Assembly (NCBI GenBank): GCA_963803155.1
Contig: CAWDMN010000074.1
Coordinates: forward strand, 25,105-89,104
DNA from: CAWDMN01 sp963803155
GTDB lineage: Bacteria; Acidobacteriota; Terriglobia; Versatilivoradales; Versatilivoraceae
DNA: 64,000 nt
Reading direction: 5' to 3'
How positions within the stretch are numbered: the first letter of the stretch is position 1; every line of letters starts with the position of its first letter. The notes under the pieces were generated by a model, which ran no database searches, was not told where the DNA came from, and saw only the letters and a program-made list of their open reading frames with translations. Shown here piece after piece: positions 18,944 to 28,354 of the stretch. Made by a program: the position numbers and the translations under genes.

Positions 18944-21900
18944 CTATTCGGAATTTGAGCTTGAGACAAAAGAGCCGTCGCCAGTTCGCGACCCAGGCCC
19001 ATCGCCATCATTAATAATGGCGAAAGCCACATAAGGATTTTTCCCTTGGGTCCTTACGATGTGAATATAGCCCTGTTGAACTCCCGGGGCATATTGGCGT
19101 AGGATCGAATCGATCTGTCTCATCCGGCGTGCTCCAACAAGAAAATTTTCTATCTTTCCCGCCAAGGCGCCAGTGGCTCCATCGAAGATCTCCAAAGTAA
19201 ATTCGTCCGGCAGATCATCCGCCAAGGCAGTATTTGTAATCCCCAAATTGGTGCGATTCTCGGCATTTTGTTGTAAACCATAAATCCAGACATTGCCCGT
19301 GGATGTATCTAGGGAAGCAACGGCTGAGTAAAATACTCCGAAACTACCACCGTAGGCCGTCGGAGTAGAAGTGCGGGCTCCCACAAAGACTCCATCCAGA
19401 CTGCCCTCGGATGGAAGAATCAATAGGGGTGTCGCTACCGATGACTCCGGAACCCAAATTCCCGGGAACCACTTCTGCCGGAACCAGGAAATAAAATCTG
19501 GGATAATCTTCTGTTCACCAGGATTCAAGAAGAGTTCAATCTCAGCCAGAGAACTGGAATTTTGAATTCCGTCGGAGCGCAGACTGATCTTGAACCGGCG
19601 GGAGGTGGCCGACCAATTTGTAAAAACGACTTCACTTTTGTATGATGCTGTCTCGACAAGGTCAGGAATAATCAAGGCGCCAGGAATAACGCTTGGAGTC
19701 TCCAAAGTCGGAGGGACAAAAGAACCGTCGGAAGTGACCTGGTCGTTAATTACGCCATAGGCGTAATATGGAGCCAGGCCGCCAATTCGTTCCACTTTCA
19801 CATATCCATTGGTCAGAATATAAGGTCCCGTTTGCAGAATTCCCGAGATCTGTTTAAACCCGCCTGGCTTCAAAGAGACTTCATAAATTTGGGGGGGGAC
19901 GTCAATGGTGGGATCTCCGGAAAAGACCGACAAACGAATCGTGATATCTCCCTGCAAATCTGTCCCCATATTCTGAACGGCCACATTAGAACGGTCGTGG
20001 GCATCATGGCGGAGTCCACACAAATAGACCGGCTGATGAAATCCTTCTGGCACACCTCCATAGGCCAGACCGGCACGACCCGGTGGGTAAAGGGTGGTGG
20101 TCCGGACCAATACAGAGATTTCGTTTGGATTGGGAACATCCTTAAACCGGATTCGCAGGGTCCCGCCTTGATTGCCAGTTTCAGGAATTGGAATTTTCAA
20201 TGATCGCAAATAGGAAATGGCATCCGGAATGACTACCTGTTTGCCGGCACCTAGAATATCCACGGCCGAACCGCTGCCATCCCCAATGGCTGCCGAATAC
20301 CTATATTCGAGAGAAACTGGATTGGATGAACGGTTGGCCAGAGTCAATTCTGAAGTATAAAAAGAAAAATTATATCCGGACGAAGAGAGTATCACTGGGA
20401 CAAAGGCGGAGACGTCCGTGGCGATCTTAGTCACAAAAATGCCGCTCCCCTGGCGCTGAAATGCCCCGGATGTGGCATTCATATGAGTTCCAGCCGTTCC
20501 GGTCACATAGACCGTCCCATTGGGATCCAAGGCCAGCGAATTTGGGCTTTCATTCGGCTCGTGAGAACCCAAGAGGGCGGCATACAACACCTGCGTGGCT
20601 TGAGGATTCAGCTTGATGATGAAAATGCCGCCATCTTGAGATGTGGCGGCGTCCAAGGCGTAGGGAAACTTCGATGAATTGGTCGCGCCTGCGATCCAGG
20701 CGTTGCCTTCCTGATCCACGGCAATGGCATTTCCAGTGTCGATCCCCTCCGTCCCCAGGTAGGTGGAATAGAGCAACTTCTGACCATCATTGCTTAGTTT
20801 TGCCACGAATGCGTCCAAACAGATGGAATTGCCACAAAAACCAGCTCCAATTGGACCAGTCGAAATGACTCCGGGGGTTGTGGGAAAATTCTGGTAGGCG
20901 GTATAACCCGTGACGTAGGCGAATCCGCCTGGATCCACGGCAATTCCCGTAATGGCCTCCACCTCCTCTGGAGCCGCCGCATAAACTGGGGTTGAACCAC
21001 CCAATTGAGTGGAGAAGAGAACTTGTTTTCCATCCGCGGAGACTTTTGAAACAAACGACTGGGCTCCCTTGCGTCCCGCCACAAAGGCTTCCCCGGAGAT
21101 AGAAACAGAAATCGCGGATCCTCCGATCCCGCTCTGTGTATATGCCACCGCTGAGCCCTTGGAATCCAGTTTGGTCACAAAGCCATCGCCATTTTCTGTA
21201 TTCCCGGTGATGTAAGCCTGACCAGCTATGTCCACTGCCAGCCCATATGCTCCCTGACCGCCGGCGGACCCATGCAAGTAAGTGGAATAATCCAGCGAAG
21301 AGCCCGCAGGATTCAATTTTGCGACGAATGTTTCATTGCACGGGAAAAGAGAGTTTCCCACACCGCATTTTTTCCCCGAGTGAGTAGTCTGAAAAGCCCC
21401 AGCGGTAGTGGGGAAGTTGATTGAATTGGTGGTTCCAGTTAAATATGCATGGCCTGACGAATCTACTGCAATGCCATAAGCATAATCCGCGCCGCTTCCG
21501 CCCAAAAAAGTCGCATAAAGCAAGTCAGTGCCGGAAGGATTCAATTTTGCCACTAGAATGTCGGCGCAGGGAATTTGGTTCGGTCCTATTACGCAGGTCC
21601 CGCCGCCAGGCGTGGGCTGCAAAGCACCTGGAGGAACAGGAAACAACGGATCGGCAATCCCCGCCACATAAGCGTTGCCTGAAGCATCAGCGGCCACTGC
21701 AAAACCTCCGATTCCCGTTGCGGTATAAAAGAGCACGGGATCGATGATCAGGGATTCTGAGCGATCGTAACTGCCCACTTCAAATCCAATCAATCCGCCT
21801 TCTTTGACAAAGTAAGAGCCTTCCACCGGATGACGACAACCTGCGATCATTTGGTAGATTACAGGCTTTTGGAGGAGGACCTTCTTACCCTGATTGAAGT

Positions 21901-22642
21901 ACCCAAGATTTCCCTCCTCATCAAGCTCAAAGGAAGTCCTCAAAGTTGAACCTTCCCGCAAAATCAACTGAAGCCCGATTGAGGAGGGATTTGAATCAGG
22001 CGCTACCACAAAATCAAATTCAAGCTGTGAGGGATTACCGTAGAAGAGCAAATCGATCCCAGGGTAAACCGATTTTTGACGAAGGCGGGCGTAGCGAGGG
22101 ATATTGAGATGCCATCGGGATGGGTCCCCGCTTGTCAGATAGTTGCTTTGACCGGCCAAGGGAACTTCGGCAGCAAAATCCTCTGACCCAGCGCTGCCAA
22201 CCAACTGGATTTGCAGGGAGCAGTTTTCCCCGCGCGCGGGGGATTTCGGCAGCAACGGATTATGATGAAATCGAGCATTGGCGGGAGGGAGCAGGTTCGC
22301 TGGCTGCCTCCACTCTGCTTCAAACTCCTGTTTTTTAACGTATAGGCCGACATTGTGCAACCGGGAAAGATATTGAACCTCCGGGGGAGCTTGACCTTGA
22401 TTGGGTTCGAAGCCTAATAAAAGCCGTCCGTAAGAATCCTGCAGACGATGGGATGATTTAATTTGATTTTTCGCTGAGGATCTTGAGGAATGGTCAGCAG
22501 GCCAGATTTTTTTTCCTCCCGCCAGAAGAAGAAGTCCAAAAATAGCCATTGTCCAAATTGCAAATTCTATAAACCAGACCATGATTTGTCTGCGTGGCAG
22601 CTTCAATGGATTCATTAGTTTTCGCATATTAAAAACCTGCAT
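18944..22642 (-). CDS. SBBP-repeat beta-propeller surface protein
   Basis: A 1232-residue protein with a membrane helix near residues 20-42 (signal anchor), then the conserved N-terminal domain found before SBBP propellers (GFEPNQGQAPPEVQYLSR, YPGIDLLFYGN, LEFDFVVAPD). A run of beta-propeller repeats follows at about residues 320-750, each with phrases such as DSSGHAYLTGTT, FVAKLNPAG, and LLYATFLGGSG. The C-terminal 450 residues are repetitive beta-rich sequence without a family I can name. Such proteins are expanded in Acidobacteria and are presumed exported or surface-bound. The gene begins 21 bases after the TonB-receptor stop and is the last gene of the sigma-factor run. The start could also be Met6 or Met10. 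Its ligand is unknown. Confidence 0.85.
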   Translation of the reverse strand: MQVFNMRKLMNPLKLPRRQIMVWFIEFAIWTMAIFGLLLLAGGKKIWPADHSSRSSAKNQIKSSHRLQDSYGRLLLGFEPNQGQAPPEVQYLSRLHNVGLYVKKQEFEAEWRQPANLLPPANARFHHNPLLPKSPARGENCSLQIQLVGSAGSEDFAAEVPLAGQSNYLTSGDPSRWHLNIPRYARLRQKSVYPGIDLLFYGNPSQLEFDFVVAPDSNPSSIGLQLILREGSTLRTSFELDEEGNLGYFNQGKKVLLQKPVIYQMIAGCRHPVEGSYFVKEGGLIGFEVGSYDRSESLIIDPVLFYTATGIGGFAVAADASGNAYVAGIADPLFPVPPGALQPTPGGGTCVIGPNQIPCADILVAKLNPSGTDLLYATFLGGSGADYAYGIAVDSSGHAYLTGTTNSINFPTTAGAFQTTHSGKKCGVGNSLFPCNETFVAKLNPAGSSLDYSTYLHGSAGGQGAYGLAVDIAGQAYITGNTENGDGFVTKLDSKGSAVAYTQSGIGGSAISVSISGEAFVAGRKGAQSFVSKVSADGKQVLFSTQLGGSTPVYAAAPEEVEAITGIAVDPGGFAYVTGYTAYQNFPTTPGVISTGPIGAGFCGNSICLDAFVAKLSNDGQKLLYSTYLGTEGIDTGNAIAVDQEGNAWIAGATNSSKFPYALDAATSQDGGIFIIKLNPQATQVLYAALLGSHEPNESPNSLALDPNGTVYVTGTAGTHMNATSGAFQRQGSGIFVTKIATDVSAFVPVILSSSGYNFSFYTSELTLANRSSNPVSLEYRYSAAIGDGSGSAVDILGAGKQVVIPDAISYLRSLKIPIPETGNQGGTLRIRFKDVPNPNEISVLVRTTTLYPPGRAGLAYGGVPEGFHQPVYLCGLRHDAHDRSNVAVQNMGTDLQGDITIRLSVFSGDPTIDVPPQIYEVSLKPGGFKQISGILQTGPYILTNGYVKVERIGGLAPYYAYGVINDQVTSDGSFVPPTLETPSVIPGALIIPDLVETASYKSEVVFTNWSATSRRFKISLRSDGIQNSSSLAEIELFLNPGEQKIIPDFISWFRQKWFPGIWVPESSVATPLLILPSEGSLDGVFVGARTSTPTAYGGSFGVFYSAVASLDTSTGNVWIYGLQQNAENRTNLGITNTALADDLPDEFTLEIFDGATGALAGKIENFLVGARRMRQIDSILRQYAPGVQQGYIHIVRTQGKNPYVAFAIINDGDGPGSRTGDGSFVSSSNSE

Positions 22643-22663
22643 TGAGATGTATGGACAGTTGTT

Positions 22664-25600
22664 TCAAAAAAGCAATTTAATGCCGAATACCACTTGGCGG
22701 GCTTCCTGGGGACCATGTTCAGGCGTTCCATAAGAAGTCACCACGCCAGGGACCGTGCCCATGGTGGAATTGAAAAAAGCCGCGGCAATGTTGGTGGTAT
22801 CCGGCTTGATATACAGATTCGAGTGGTTGGTAAAATTATAAAATTCCGCTCGCAGCTGAAGCGAAATCCCCTCCCGGCCATGGATTCCAGAAAGATCAAT
22901 ATTTTTCATGAACGAAAGGTTGGACCAAAACAATCCAGGACGGGAAAAAACATTGCGTCCCAATGCACCTTGATATGGCCCATTGACGGAGGGCAGGCAT
23001 GCCAATGGATAAGAGTTTGGGATGCAACTGCCATTGGGATAACGGATCAGGTTCACCGGCAAATATAGAAAAGCATTAGGAGCTTGTTTGTCCGGGGTCA
23101 TGCTAGGACTATCGGTAAGGCTGGATAGCGGGCCGGTTACGATTGGCCTCGTATCATCCGAAATTTCCCGGTCAGGGACGCGGTTATCAAATATAGTGAA
23201 TGGCAGTCCACTTTGTGCGGAGAGGATTGTGCTGATCTCCCATCCGTGAAGCAAAGCATGCTTCCAACCATTTGAACTTCTAGGATAAGGGATTCGCCAG
23301 ATAAAATGGCCGATCCAACGATGCCGCAAGTCAAAATCGGAAGATCCTTTGTCTAGAGAAGGATCAAAAGCATCCAACGGGAATAAAACATTTCCTCCGG
23401 TGGAATCAGCGGTCAAAAGGGAGCTGGAGTTGTCAATCGAATGGCTCCATGTATAGTTGGTGCCGAACTGAATTCCTAGATTCTGCAGGTTTGCGCTTTC
23501 GAAGCGGAATTGAAAGGCGTGATAATTTGAGAATCCCTGGTTGTTGAGGGCCACCATGGACGATGCCTGGGGAAATAGCCGCTCCTGGCAAGGTTGCGAG
23601 GCACACCGGTCTAAATAAATCCCGCTGCCAATGCGATTTTCATTGACGTAATGGTACAGCCGGCTACCCTTGCTCCCGATATAAGCTGCGGACACGATAA
23701 AGGAACGGGAAAGCTGATGCTCGAGGCTGGAATGGAAATGAAATGAATAAGCAGTTTTCAAGTCCTGATCGAAGTGAGTAATGCTGCTGGGGGGGAATCC
23801 AATCGGTTCATTGGGGAAAACGGAATATGGATTGTTCAACAAGTCGGCTGTCAAAGGAACATTGGTAAGGCGAATAATCCCCTGCGAAGGGGGATTCAGG
23901 TTCTCAGCGGTAAAACCGGGAAGATGTTCATAAAATACTCCGAGGGCTCCTCGAAGAACGGTCCTTCCATTGCCAGTGGCATCGTAAGCGACACCAAATC
24001 TTGGCGCGAAATTGGCTAGTGACGGCCTGTAAAAGTGGTTGCGATAATTTGCGGGAGCATCCACGGTCCGCAACAGCTCTCCAGAGGCAATTCGCTCATA
24101 AACGTTGCTGGCGTTTCCATAATAAAAACTGGCATCTTGCGACTTTTCTGCTCCCGGGCGATGGGACTGTCCAAAATACTCGTGTCGTATCCCGTAGGAG
24201 ATACTCAAGCGAGGTGTGCTTTTCCAAGTATCCTGGAGGAAAAAGCCCAAATCCGTATTGCGAAACTGACGGTATGAAGAGGAGGATTCAAATGGCGGAT
24301 TCACTGATTCGCCTGGGAAATGTCCTTTGGGATCGAAGGAAAGCTGATAATTTGCGAGAAGTCCATTCACAAATCCTTGAAGGTCATAAAATTCACCGAA
24401 ATTACTTCTCGTGATGGAAATTTCAGCGGGGACTCGAAAATCCCGTCGGTGAATCCAATTGAATCCACCCTTCAAGTTGTGTCGACCCCTAATCCAGCTG
24501 GCTGATTGATAGAATTGGTAAATATTCTGAACGCCTTCATAACCATTTTGCCCCGAAGGGATGGAGAGAGAGCGGCTGGCGCCACTAATAATATCCCCTG
24601 AAATCGCAAAGGAGGGGAATCCGTTGTATGGGGTTTGAGGATTGTTTTGGCTGAGACGATTATAGACAAGGCGTGATTCAGTGAAAAAGTTGCCAGACCA
24701 AAAGTGGGTCAAATTGACAGTCACATTTTGATTCCGAATCGAAGAGGCTTGGTCCAATTGTGCTGTATAGGGTTGGCTTACCGTAGCCATCAGGTTCATA
24801 TTTTGAAATGCGTATCGAGCATTCCAATTGGTCCGGGCATTTGGAGAGTAATCGAATTTCAATGTGGAGAGGTAAGTGTCTTGAGGAGAGCCGGCTCCCG
24901 CGTCCACCGGGCCATTTCGGTAGGCGGACACAAATGCCGGCAGCGTCACGAATCCAGTCCCCAACTTGCCGCCACACACTATTGAGCCATAAGGGCAGAC
25001 GGTCCGAATGCTGAAATCCCCCTGGTTCAAGGAGGAAGGAAGAGGAAACTTTTTGAATATGGCATTGGTCCCTGAAGAACTGACAGCCAGCAATTGAGGA
25101 GTCGGGACATAATAGCTCAAGGTAGCAGTACTGCGGACAAGGATCGGCTCTAATGCCGCAAAAAAGAAGATGCGATCTGAAATGATCGGTCCGCCCAAAG
25201 AGCCCCCAAACTGTTGTCGTGAAAAAACAGGTTTGGGTATCCCACGGGCATTATTCTCATATGTATTGGCGGCGAGCCGGGAATTGCGCAAAAAATAAAA
25301 AAAGCTGCCATGCCACTCATTGATTCCGCTTTTGGTTAGCACGTTGGCGACGAAACCGCTATTGCCTCCGAACTCCGCGGGGAAGTTATGCGTTACTAGA
25401 CGGTATTCCTGTACAGCTTCCAAGGGAACAATCTGCCCGGGACCGCTATTATATGGATCGTTGTTGTCGCTTCCATCCAATAAAAAACTACCACTCTCCG
25501 TCCGCTGACCATTCAAAGCGAATCCCGCCAGTCTGTCCGCATTGATAGGGATCGCCCCGGAGCTTAAGGTCACAAAGTCGTATGGATTGCGTGTGAGTGA

Positions 25601-26107
25601 AGGCAGCTCATTTAGAGTGTTTTGACCCACTGTCATGCTCTGCATGGAGGTTTCAGCCTGCAGCAGAGGAATCCCTCCCTCTTCCGTGATGCTCGAGGTC
25701 GCGGAACCAGGCCGCATGGAAAAATTCAAAGCGATAATATCCTGAAGATGGAGACGAATACCCGGTTTCACAATAGTGCGAAATCCATATTTGCGGATGA
25801 TAATCCGATAATTGCCGGGGGGAAGCAACGGCAGCCGATATAGGCCCAGCTTGTTGGTTTTGCCGGGAAAGGCGGCATTAATATCCAGATTAGTTGCAAG
25901 AATCTCCACATCGGCCAGCACTCCTCCGATGGAGTCAGTAACCCTTCCTGTCAAGGTAGCGGTCGAAATGGCAAATAATAATTTCGGAACTAGAAAAAAA
26001 GTAACAGCACAAACGAGCAGGGAAAATAGACGTAGAAAGTTACTCGCTGTCGGTGGAAGGCGGCGTGAAAAAAGACGAAGAAAAATGGAAGATCGAACAA
26101 TACACAA
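22664..26107 (-). CDS. TonB-dependent outer-membrane receptor (Oar-like)
   Basis: A 1147-residue outer-membrane protein. It has a hydrophobic leader (about residues 24-47), a carboxypeptidase-regulatory-like beta-sandwich (ATLTGRVTDSIGGVLADVEI, LPPGNYRIII), and a plug domain (ALNGQRTESGSFLLDGSDNND, AEFGGNSGFVANVLTKSG). A long beta-barrel ends in RQVVFGIKLLF with a terminal aromatic residue, as barrel insertion requires. This architecture is typical of the large Acidobacterial receptor expansions and usually serves uptake of glycans, peptides or metal chelates. No ATG is available at the N-terminus; TTG at 26107 is the best candidate but lacks a strong ribosome site. It lies between the anti-sigma and SBBP genes. 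Confidence 0.88.
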   Translation of the reverse strand: MCIVRSSIFLRLFSRRLPPTASNFLRLFSLLVCAVTFFLVPKLLFAISTATLTGRVTDSIGGVLADVEILATNLDINAAFPGKTNKLGLYRLPLLPPGNYRIIIRKYGFRTIVKPGIRLHLQDIIALNFSMRPGSATSSITEEGGIPLLQAETSMQSMTVGQNTLNELPSLTRNPYDFVTLSSGAIPINADRLAGFALNGQRTESGSFLLDGSDNNDPYNSGPGQIVPLEAVQEYRLVTHNFPAEFGGNSGFVANVLTKSGINEWHGSFFYFLRNSRLAANTYENNARGIPKPVFSRQQFGGSLGGPIISDRIFFFAALEPILVRSTATLSYYVPTPQLLAVSSSGTNAIFKKFPLPSSLNQGDFSIRTVCPYGSIVCGGKLGTGFVTLPAFVSAYRNGPVDAGAGSPQDTYLSTLKFDYSPNARTNWNARYAFQNMNLMATVSQPYTAQLDQASSIRNQNVTVNLTHFWSGNFFTESRLVYNRLSQNNPQTPYNGFPSFAISGDIISGASRSLSIPSGQNGYEGVQNIYQFYQSASWIRGRHNLKGGFNWIHRRDFRVPAEISITRSNFGEFYDLQGFVNGLLANYQLSFDPKGHFPGESVNPPFESSSSYRQFRNTDLGFFLQDTWKSTPRLSISYGIRHEYFGQSHRPGAEKSQDASFYYGNASNVYERIASGELLRTVDAPANYRNHFYRPSLANFAPRFGVAYDATGNGRTVLRGALGVFYEHLPGFTAENLNPPSQGIIRLTNVPLTADLLNNPYSVFPNEPIGFPPSSITHFDQDLKTAYSFHFHSSLEHQLSRSFIVSAAYIGSKGSRLYHYVNENRIGSGIYLDRCASQPCQERLFPQASSMVALNNQGFSNYHAFQFRFESANLQNLGIQFGTNYTWSHSIDNSSSLLTADSTGGNVLFPLDAFDPSLDKGSSDFDLRHRWIGHFIWRIPYPRSSNGWKHALLHGWEISTILSAQSGLPFTIFDNRVPDREISDDTRPIVTGPLSSLTDSPSMTPDKQAPNAFLYLPVNLIRYPNGSCIPNSYPLACLPSVNGPYQGALGRNVFSRPGLFWSNLSFMKNIDLSGIHGREGISLQLRAEFYNFTNHSNLYIKPDTTNIAAAFFNSTMGTVPGVVTSYGTPEHGPQEARQVVFGIKLLF

Positions 26108-26171
26108 TGGGTCACCCCAAATCCAATCATGTTAATGAGCAAATTTCCCCATTATTGGCGGCTGCGGCGAT

Positions 26172-27491
26172 CTACCTGACCATGAAAGCGTACATGAGTT
26201 TCTGGCCACTGGGTCGTGGGCTGCCACCCTTCGGTTCAGGCGTAGTGAAAATAGAATCGATTTCGGCCAAAACTTTTGGTCCTTCAAACTTCAAAATCCA
26301 ACGATTTTGCCGTTCATCATCTAGGTTCAATAGTCCTAGATTGTAAGGAGCGCCGGGCTTCCCCTCTTTTTGCCCCCAAACCTGATAGCATAAGTTAGCT
26401 GGAAGCTTTTTCCTGTTCAAATTGAAGGCAACGATGAGGAGTTTATTCTCCGTCAAAAACACGCGGCCGATCCTCTGTGGGGCGTTCGAGTTACCTGTGC
26501 TGTCGACATCTTCAATGTCGATTTGGCGAACGTTTCGAGCCAGCATCATGTCGCGGACGTCGCTGCCCACGTCTAAAAGCTCCCGCTGTTGTTGAATGGT
26601 TGCCGCATAAGTGTTGACGCGCGCCGATAGGTCATGAATTTGGGATTGCTGACTGGAAAGGAGACCCGCATCCGCGGTCCGAATTTGACGCAACCGATGC
26701 AATTCATCATTTGCTTGTTTCAAAGCCAACTCTGTTTCATGGACTCTGTCGGCGTCTTTGGCCTTGTTTTTTGCCTCCCCGAGATCTTGTTGCAGCTTGG
26801 TTATAGCTGAGTCCATTTGTTGGTATTTCTGTTCATACGTCTTCAGGCGGGCTTGTGTTTTTTCGTACTCCCGCTGTGTCTTGTAAAGGCGTGCGCGCAA
26901 TTCCGATTCGTCGGTTGAACTAGTCAATGGCTCGCTTAGGAGCGGTGTTCCCTCGCGCTTGCCGGATTCATTGCCGCTGGTTTTTAACTCGGCAATTTGC
27001 GCGTGTAGTTTGGCTATTTCTGCATCGGCAGAGGATTTGTCGACGTAATTGGATTGCCATTGATGAGCCAGAAATCCCAGTGACAGAACACAGACGAGGG
27101 CAGCCGATCCATAAGCAAGAAATTGTGGTTGCCAATCCCACTTCCAGGTTCGCAGGCGATCAAGCCAATTCGAAACAGCCGGGATGGTTGTTGGGGATGG
27201 GGAATCAATATGGATTCCCTCCTGACGAGCCCGCCGGAGGAAGCGTTGCAGATACTCTTTCGGAGTGTGGTGGAATTCCCGGTTTGCCACCAGCAAGGAT
27301 TGGGAAGCGGCCATCAGAGGAAGATGAGTGTGGAGAATTTCCTCGAAATCCTGATGGAGCGAACAACACTCCTGACAAATGGCCAAATGTTCTTTCCATT
27401 CCCGATACTCAGCGGCACTGATTTGTCCCAAGGCTGCCAAAGCACCCAACTCTTTAAATCGCTCATGTTTGATGTCGCCCGATGACATCAT
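26172..27491 (-). CDS. Anti-sigma factor, zinc finger plus RskA-like domain
   Basis: A 439-residue membrane protein predicted to hold the neighbouring ECF factor inactive. Its cytoplasmic N-terminus carries the zinc anti-sigma motif HLAICQEC (His35, Cys39, Cys42). A transmembrane helix near residues 125-145 (SAALVCVLSLGFL) follows, then a long coiled coil (about 160-300). The C-terminal domain contains GRVFLTENKLLIVAF, CYQVWGQKEGKP and EPKGGSPRPSGQ, matching the RskA/anti-sigma-K extracytoplasmic domain. AAGGAG sits 6 bases before the ATG ending at 27491, so this start is preferred over an in-frame codon 27 bases upstream. The coiled coil between membrane and sensor domain is unusually long. 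The gene is 28 bases after the sigma gene. Confidence 0.87.
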   Translation of the reverse strand: MMSSGDIKHERFKELGALAALGQISAAEYREWKEHLAICQECCSLHQDFEEILHTHLPLMAASQSLLVANREFHHTPKEYLQRFLRRARQEGIHIDSPSPTTIPAVSNWLDRLRTWKWDWQPQFLAYGSAALVCVLSLGFLAHQWQSNYVDKSSADAEIAKLHAQIAELKTSGNESGKREGTPLLSEPLTSSTDESELRARLYKTQREYEKTQARLKTYEQKYQQMDSAITKLQQDLGEAKNKAKDADRVHETELALKQANDELHRLRQIRTADAGLLSSQQSQIHDLSARVNTYAATIQQQRELLDVGSDVRDMMLARNVRQIDIEDVDSTGNSNAPQRIGRVFLTENKLLIVAFNLNRKKLPANLCYQVWGQKEGKPGAPYNLGLLNLDDERQNRWILKFEGPKVLAEIDSIFTTPEPKGGSPRPSGQKLMYAFMVR

Positions 27492-27519
27492 AATTGTCTC
27501 CTTGAGAGATGATTCCACT

Positions 27520-28116
27520 TCACTTTTTTTCAGGTTGCTCGGTAAGAAAATCCCGCATTTTTTTCAGTCCCCGATAATAATGGTTGCGAATGTTGCCCAG
27601 CGGCTCCCTTAATTCCTCGGCAATTTCCTTGAGTAACAACCCCTGAAAGTAGACTAAATCCAAAGTCTTGCGTTCTTTTTCATTCAGCAGGGAAAATCCT
27701 TTCCTCAAGACATGTCCCCACTCTTCGAAAGACAACCCATTCCATTGATTGCTGCTCTGCTTAAGTTCCCAACTTTCTATTTCGGAAACCTCTTCGGAAT
27801 CCCCACTATTTCTCAACGCCAAATACTTCTGGCGGTTTAAGCTGCGATGATACGCGTACTGAAGAATCCAGGTTTTGGCAGATCCTTTGTTTTGATCAAA
27901 ATTTCCTATTTTCCGGTATATCTCCAAGAAAACATCCTGCATTAAATCTTCTGCTTCCGCATGATCGTGCACAATCCGTAAAGCCACACTGTAAACCAGT
28001 CGGTAATGCCGGTCAAAAAGCAGCGCCAACGCTTCAGTTTGGCCCTGTTTAATCCGCTCCATCAGTTCTTCATCAGAACTGTTTTTTAAGTCTTGGACTG
28101 TCACTTCTGCTTTCAA
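27520..28116 (-). CDS. ECF RNA polymerase sigma factor
   Basis: A 198-residue sigma-70 family factor with region 2 (LFDRHYRLVYSVALRIVHD, AEDLMQDVFLEIYRKIGNFD, KTWILQYAYHRSLNRQKY) and region 4 with a helix-turn-helix (LVYFQGLLLKEIAEELREPLG). It is the first gene of a minus-strand run with the anti-sigma, TonB-receptor and SBBP genes, so it probably controls surface proteins, including its own operon. The inducing signal would be read by the anti-sigma C-terminal domain. The promoter it recognises cannot be named from sequence alone. Confidence 0.93.
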   Translation of the reverse strand: MKAEVTVQDLKNSSDEELMERIKQGQTEALALLFDRHYRLVYSVALRIVHDHAEAEDLMQDVFLEIYRKIGNFDQNKGSAKTWILQYAYHRSLNRQKYLALRNSGDSEEVSEIESWELKQSSNQWNGLSFEEWGHVLRKGFSLLNEKERKTLDLVYFQGLLLKEIAEELREPLGNIRNHYYRGLKKMRDFLTEQPEKK

Positions 28117-28269
28117 TGGGTAGAAGCCAGCACAACCCTAAACACGGCCAGAACTGTCCGCATTAGAGTATGCCGCTCAATAATTGGATTTGTATCATAA
28201 ATACAGCAAAATCAAACTCATTGTAAACTAAAAAACCGTTGGAGAAAACGAAATTAGGTACAATTTTAC

Positions 28270-28298
28270 TTGACAATATAGACAAATGTCTATATTGT
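28270..28298 (+). promoter_or_regulatory. Promoter overlapped by a perfect 26-bp palindromic operator
   Basis: TTGACA (28270-28275) and TATTGT (28293-28298) are spaced 17 bases apart; an alternative -10 is TATATT (28291-28296). Between and over them lies a perfect palindrome: ACAATATAGACA (28273-28284), AA, then TGTCTATATTGT (28287-28298). A dimeric repressor bound here would block polymerase directly. Because the first gene is part of a DNA-polymerase cassette, a LexA-type or other damage-responsive repressor is the natural guess, but the sequence is not a textbook SOS box. Confidence 0.75.
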
Positions 28299-28354
28299 TT
28301 GGGTGGTATTTTCGCTTTTTATTCGCTTTGTTGTTGAGGAGCATCGGTTTGACA

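Noticed and set aside
18810..19034. 74-residue plus-strand frame near the SBBP gene end
   Set aside because: It overlaps the coding end of the SBBP gene on the other strand and shows no family features.
20794..21084. Other frames inside the SBBP and TonB genes
   Set aside because: The repetitive codon pattern of the true genes keeps opposite frames open by chance.
28286..28354. Upstream ATG for the RecA-like gene
   Set aside because: The codon lies within the palindromic operator and the -10 region, before any likely transcript start; no ribosome site.
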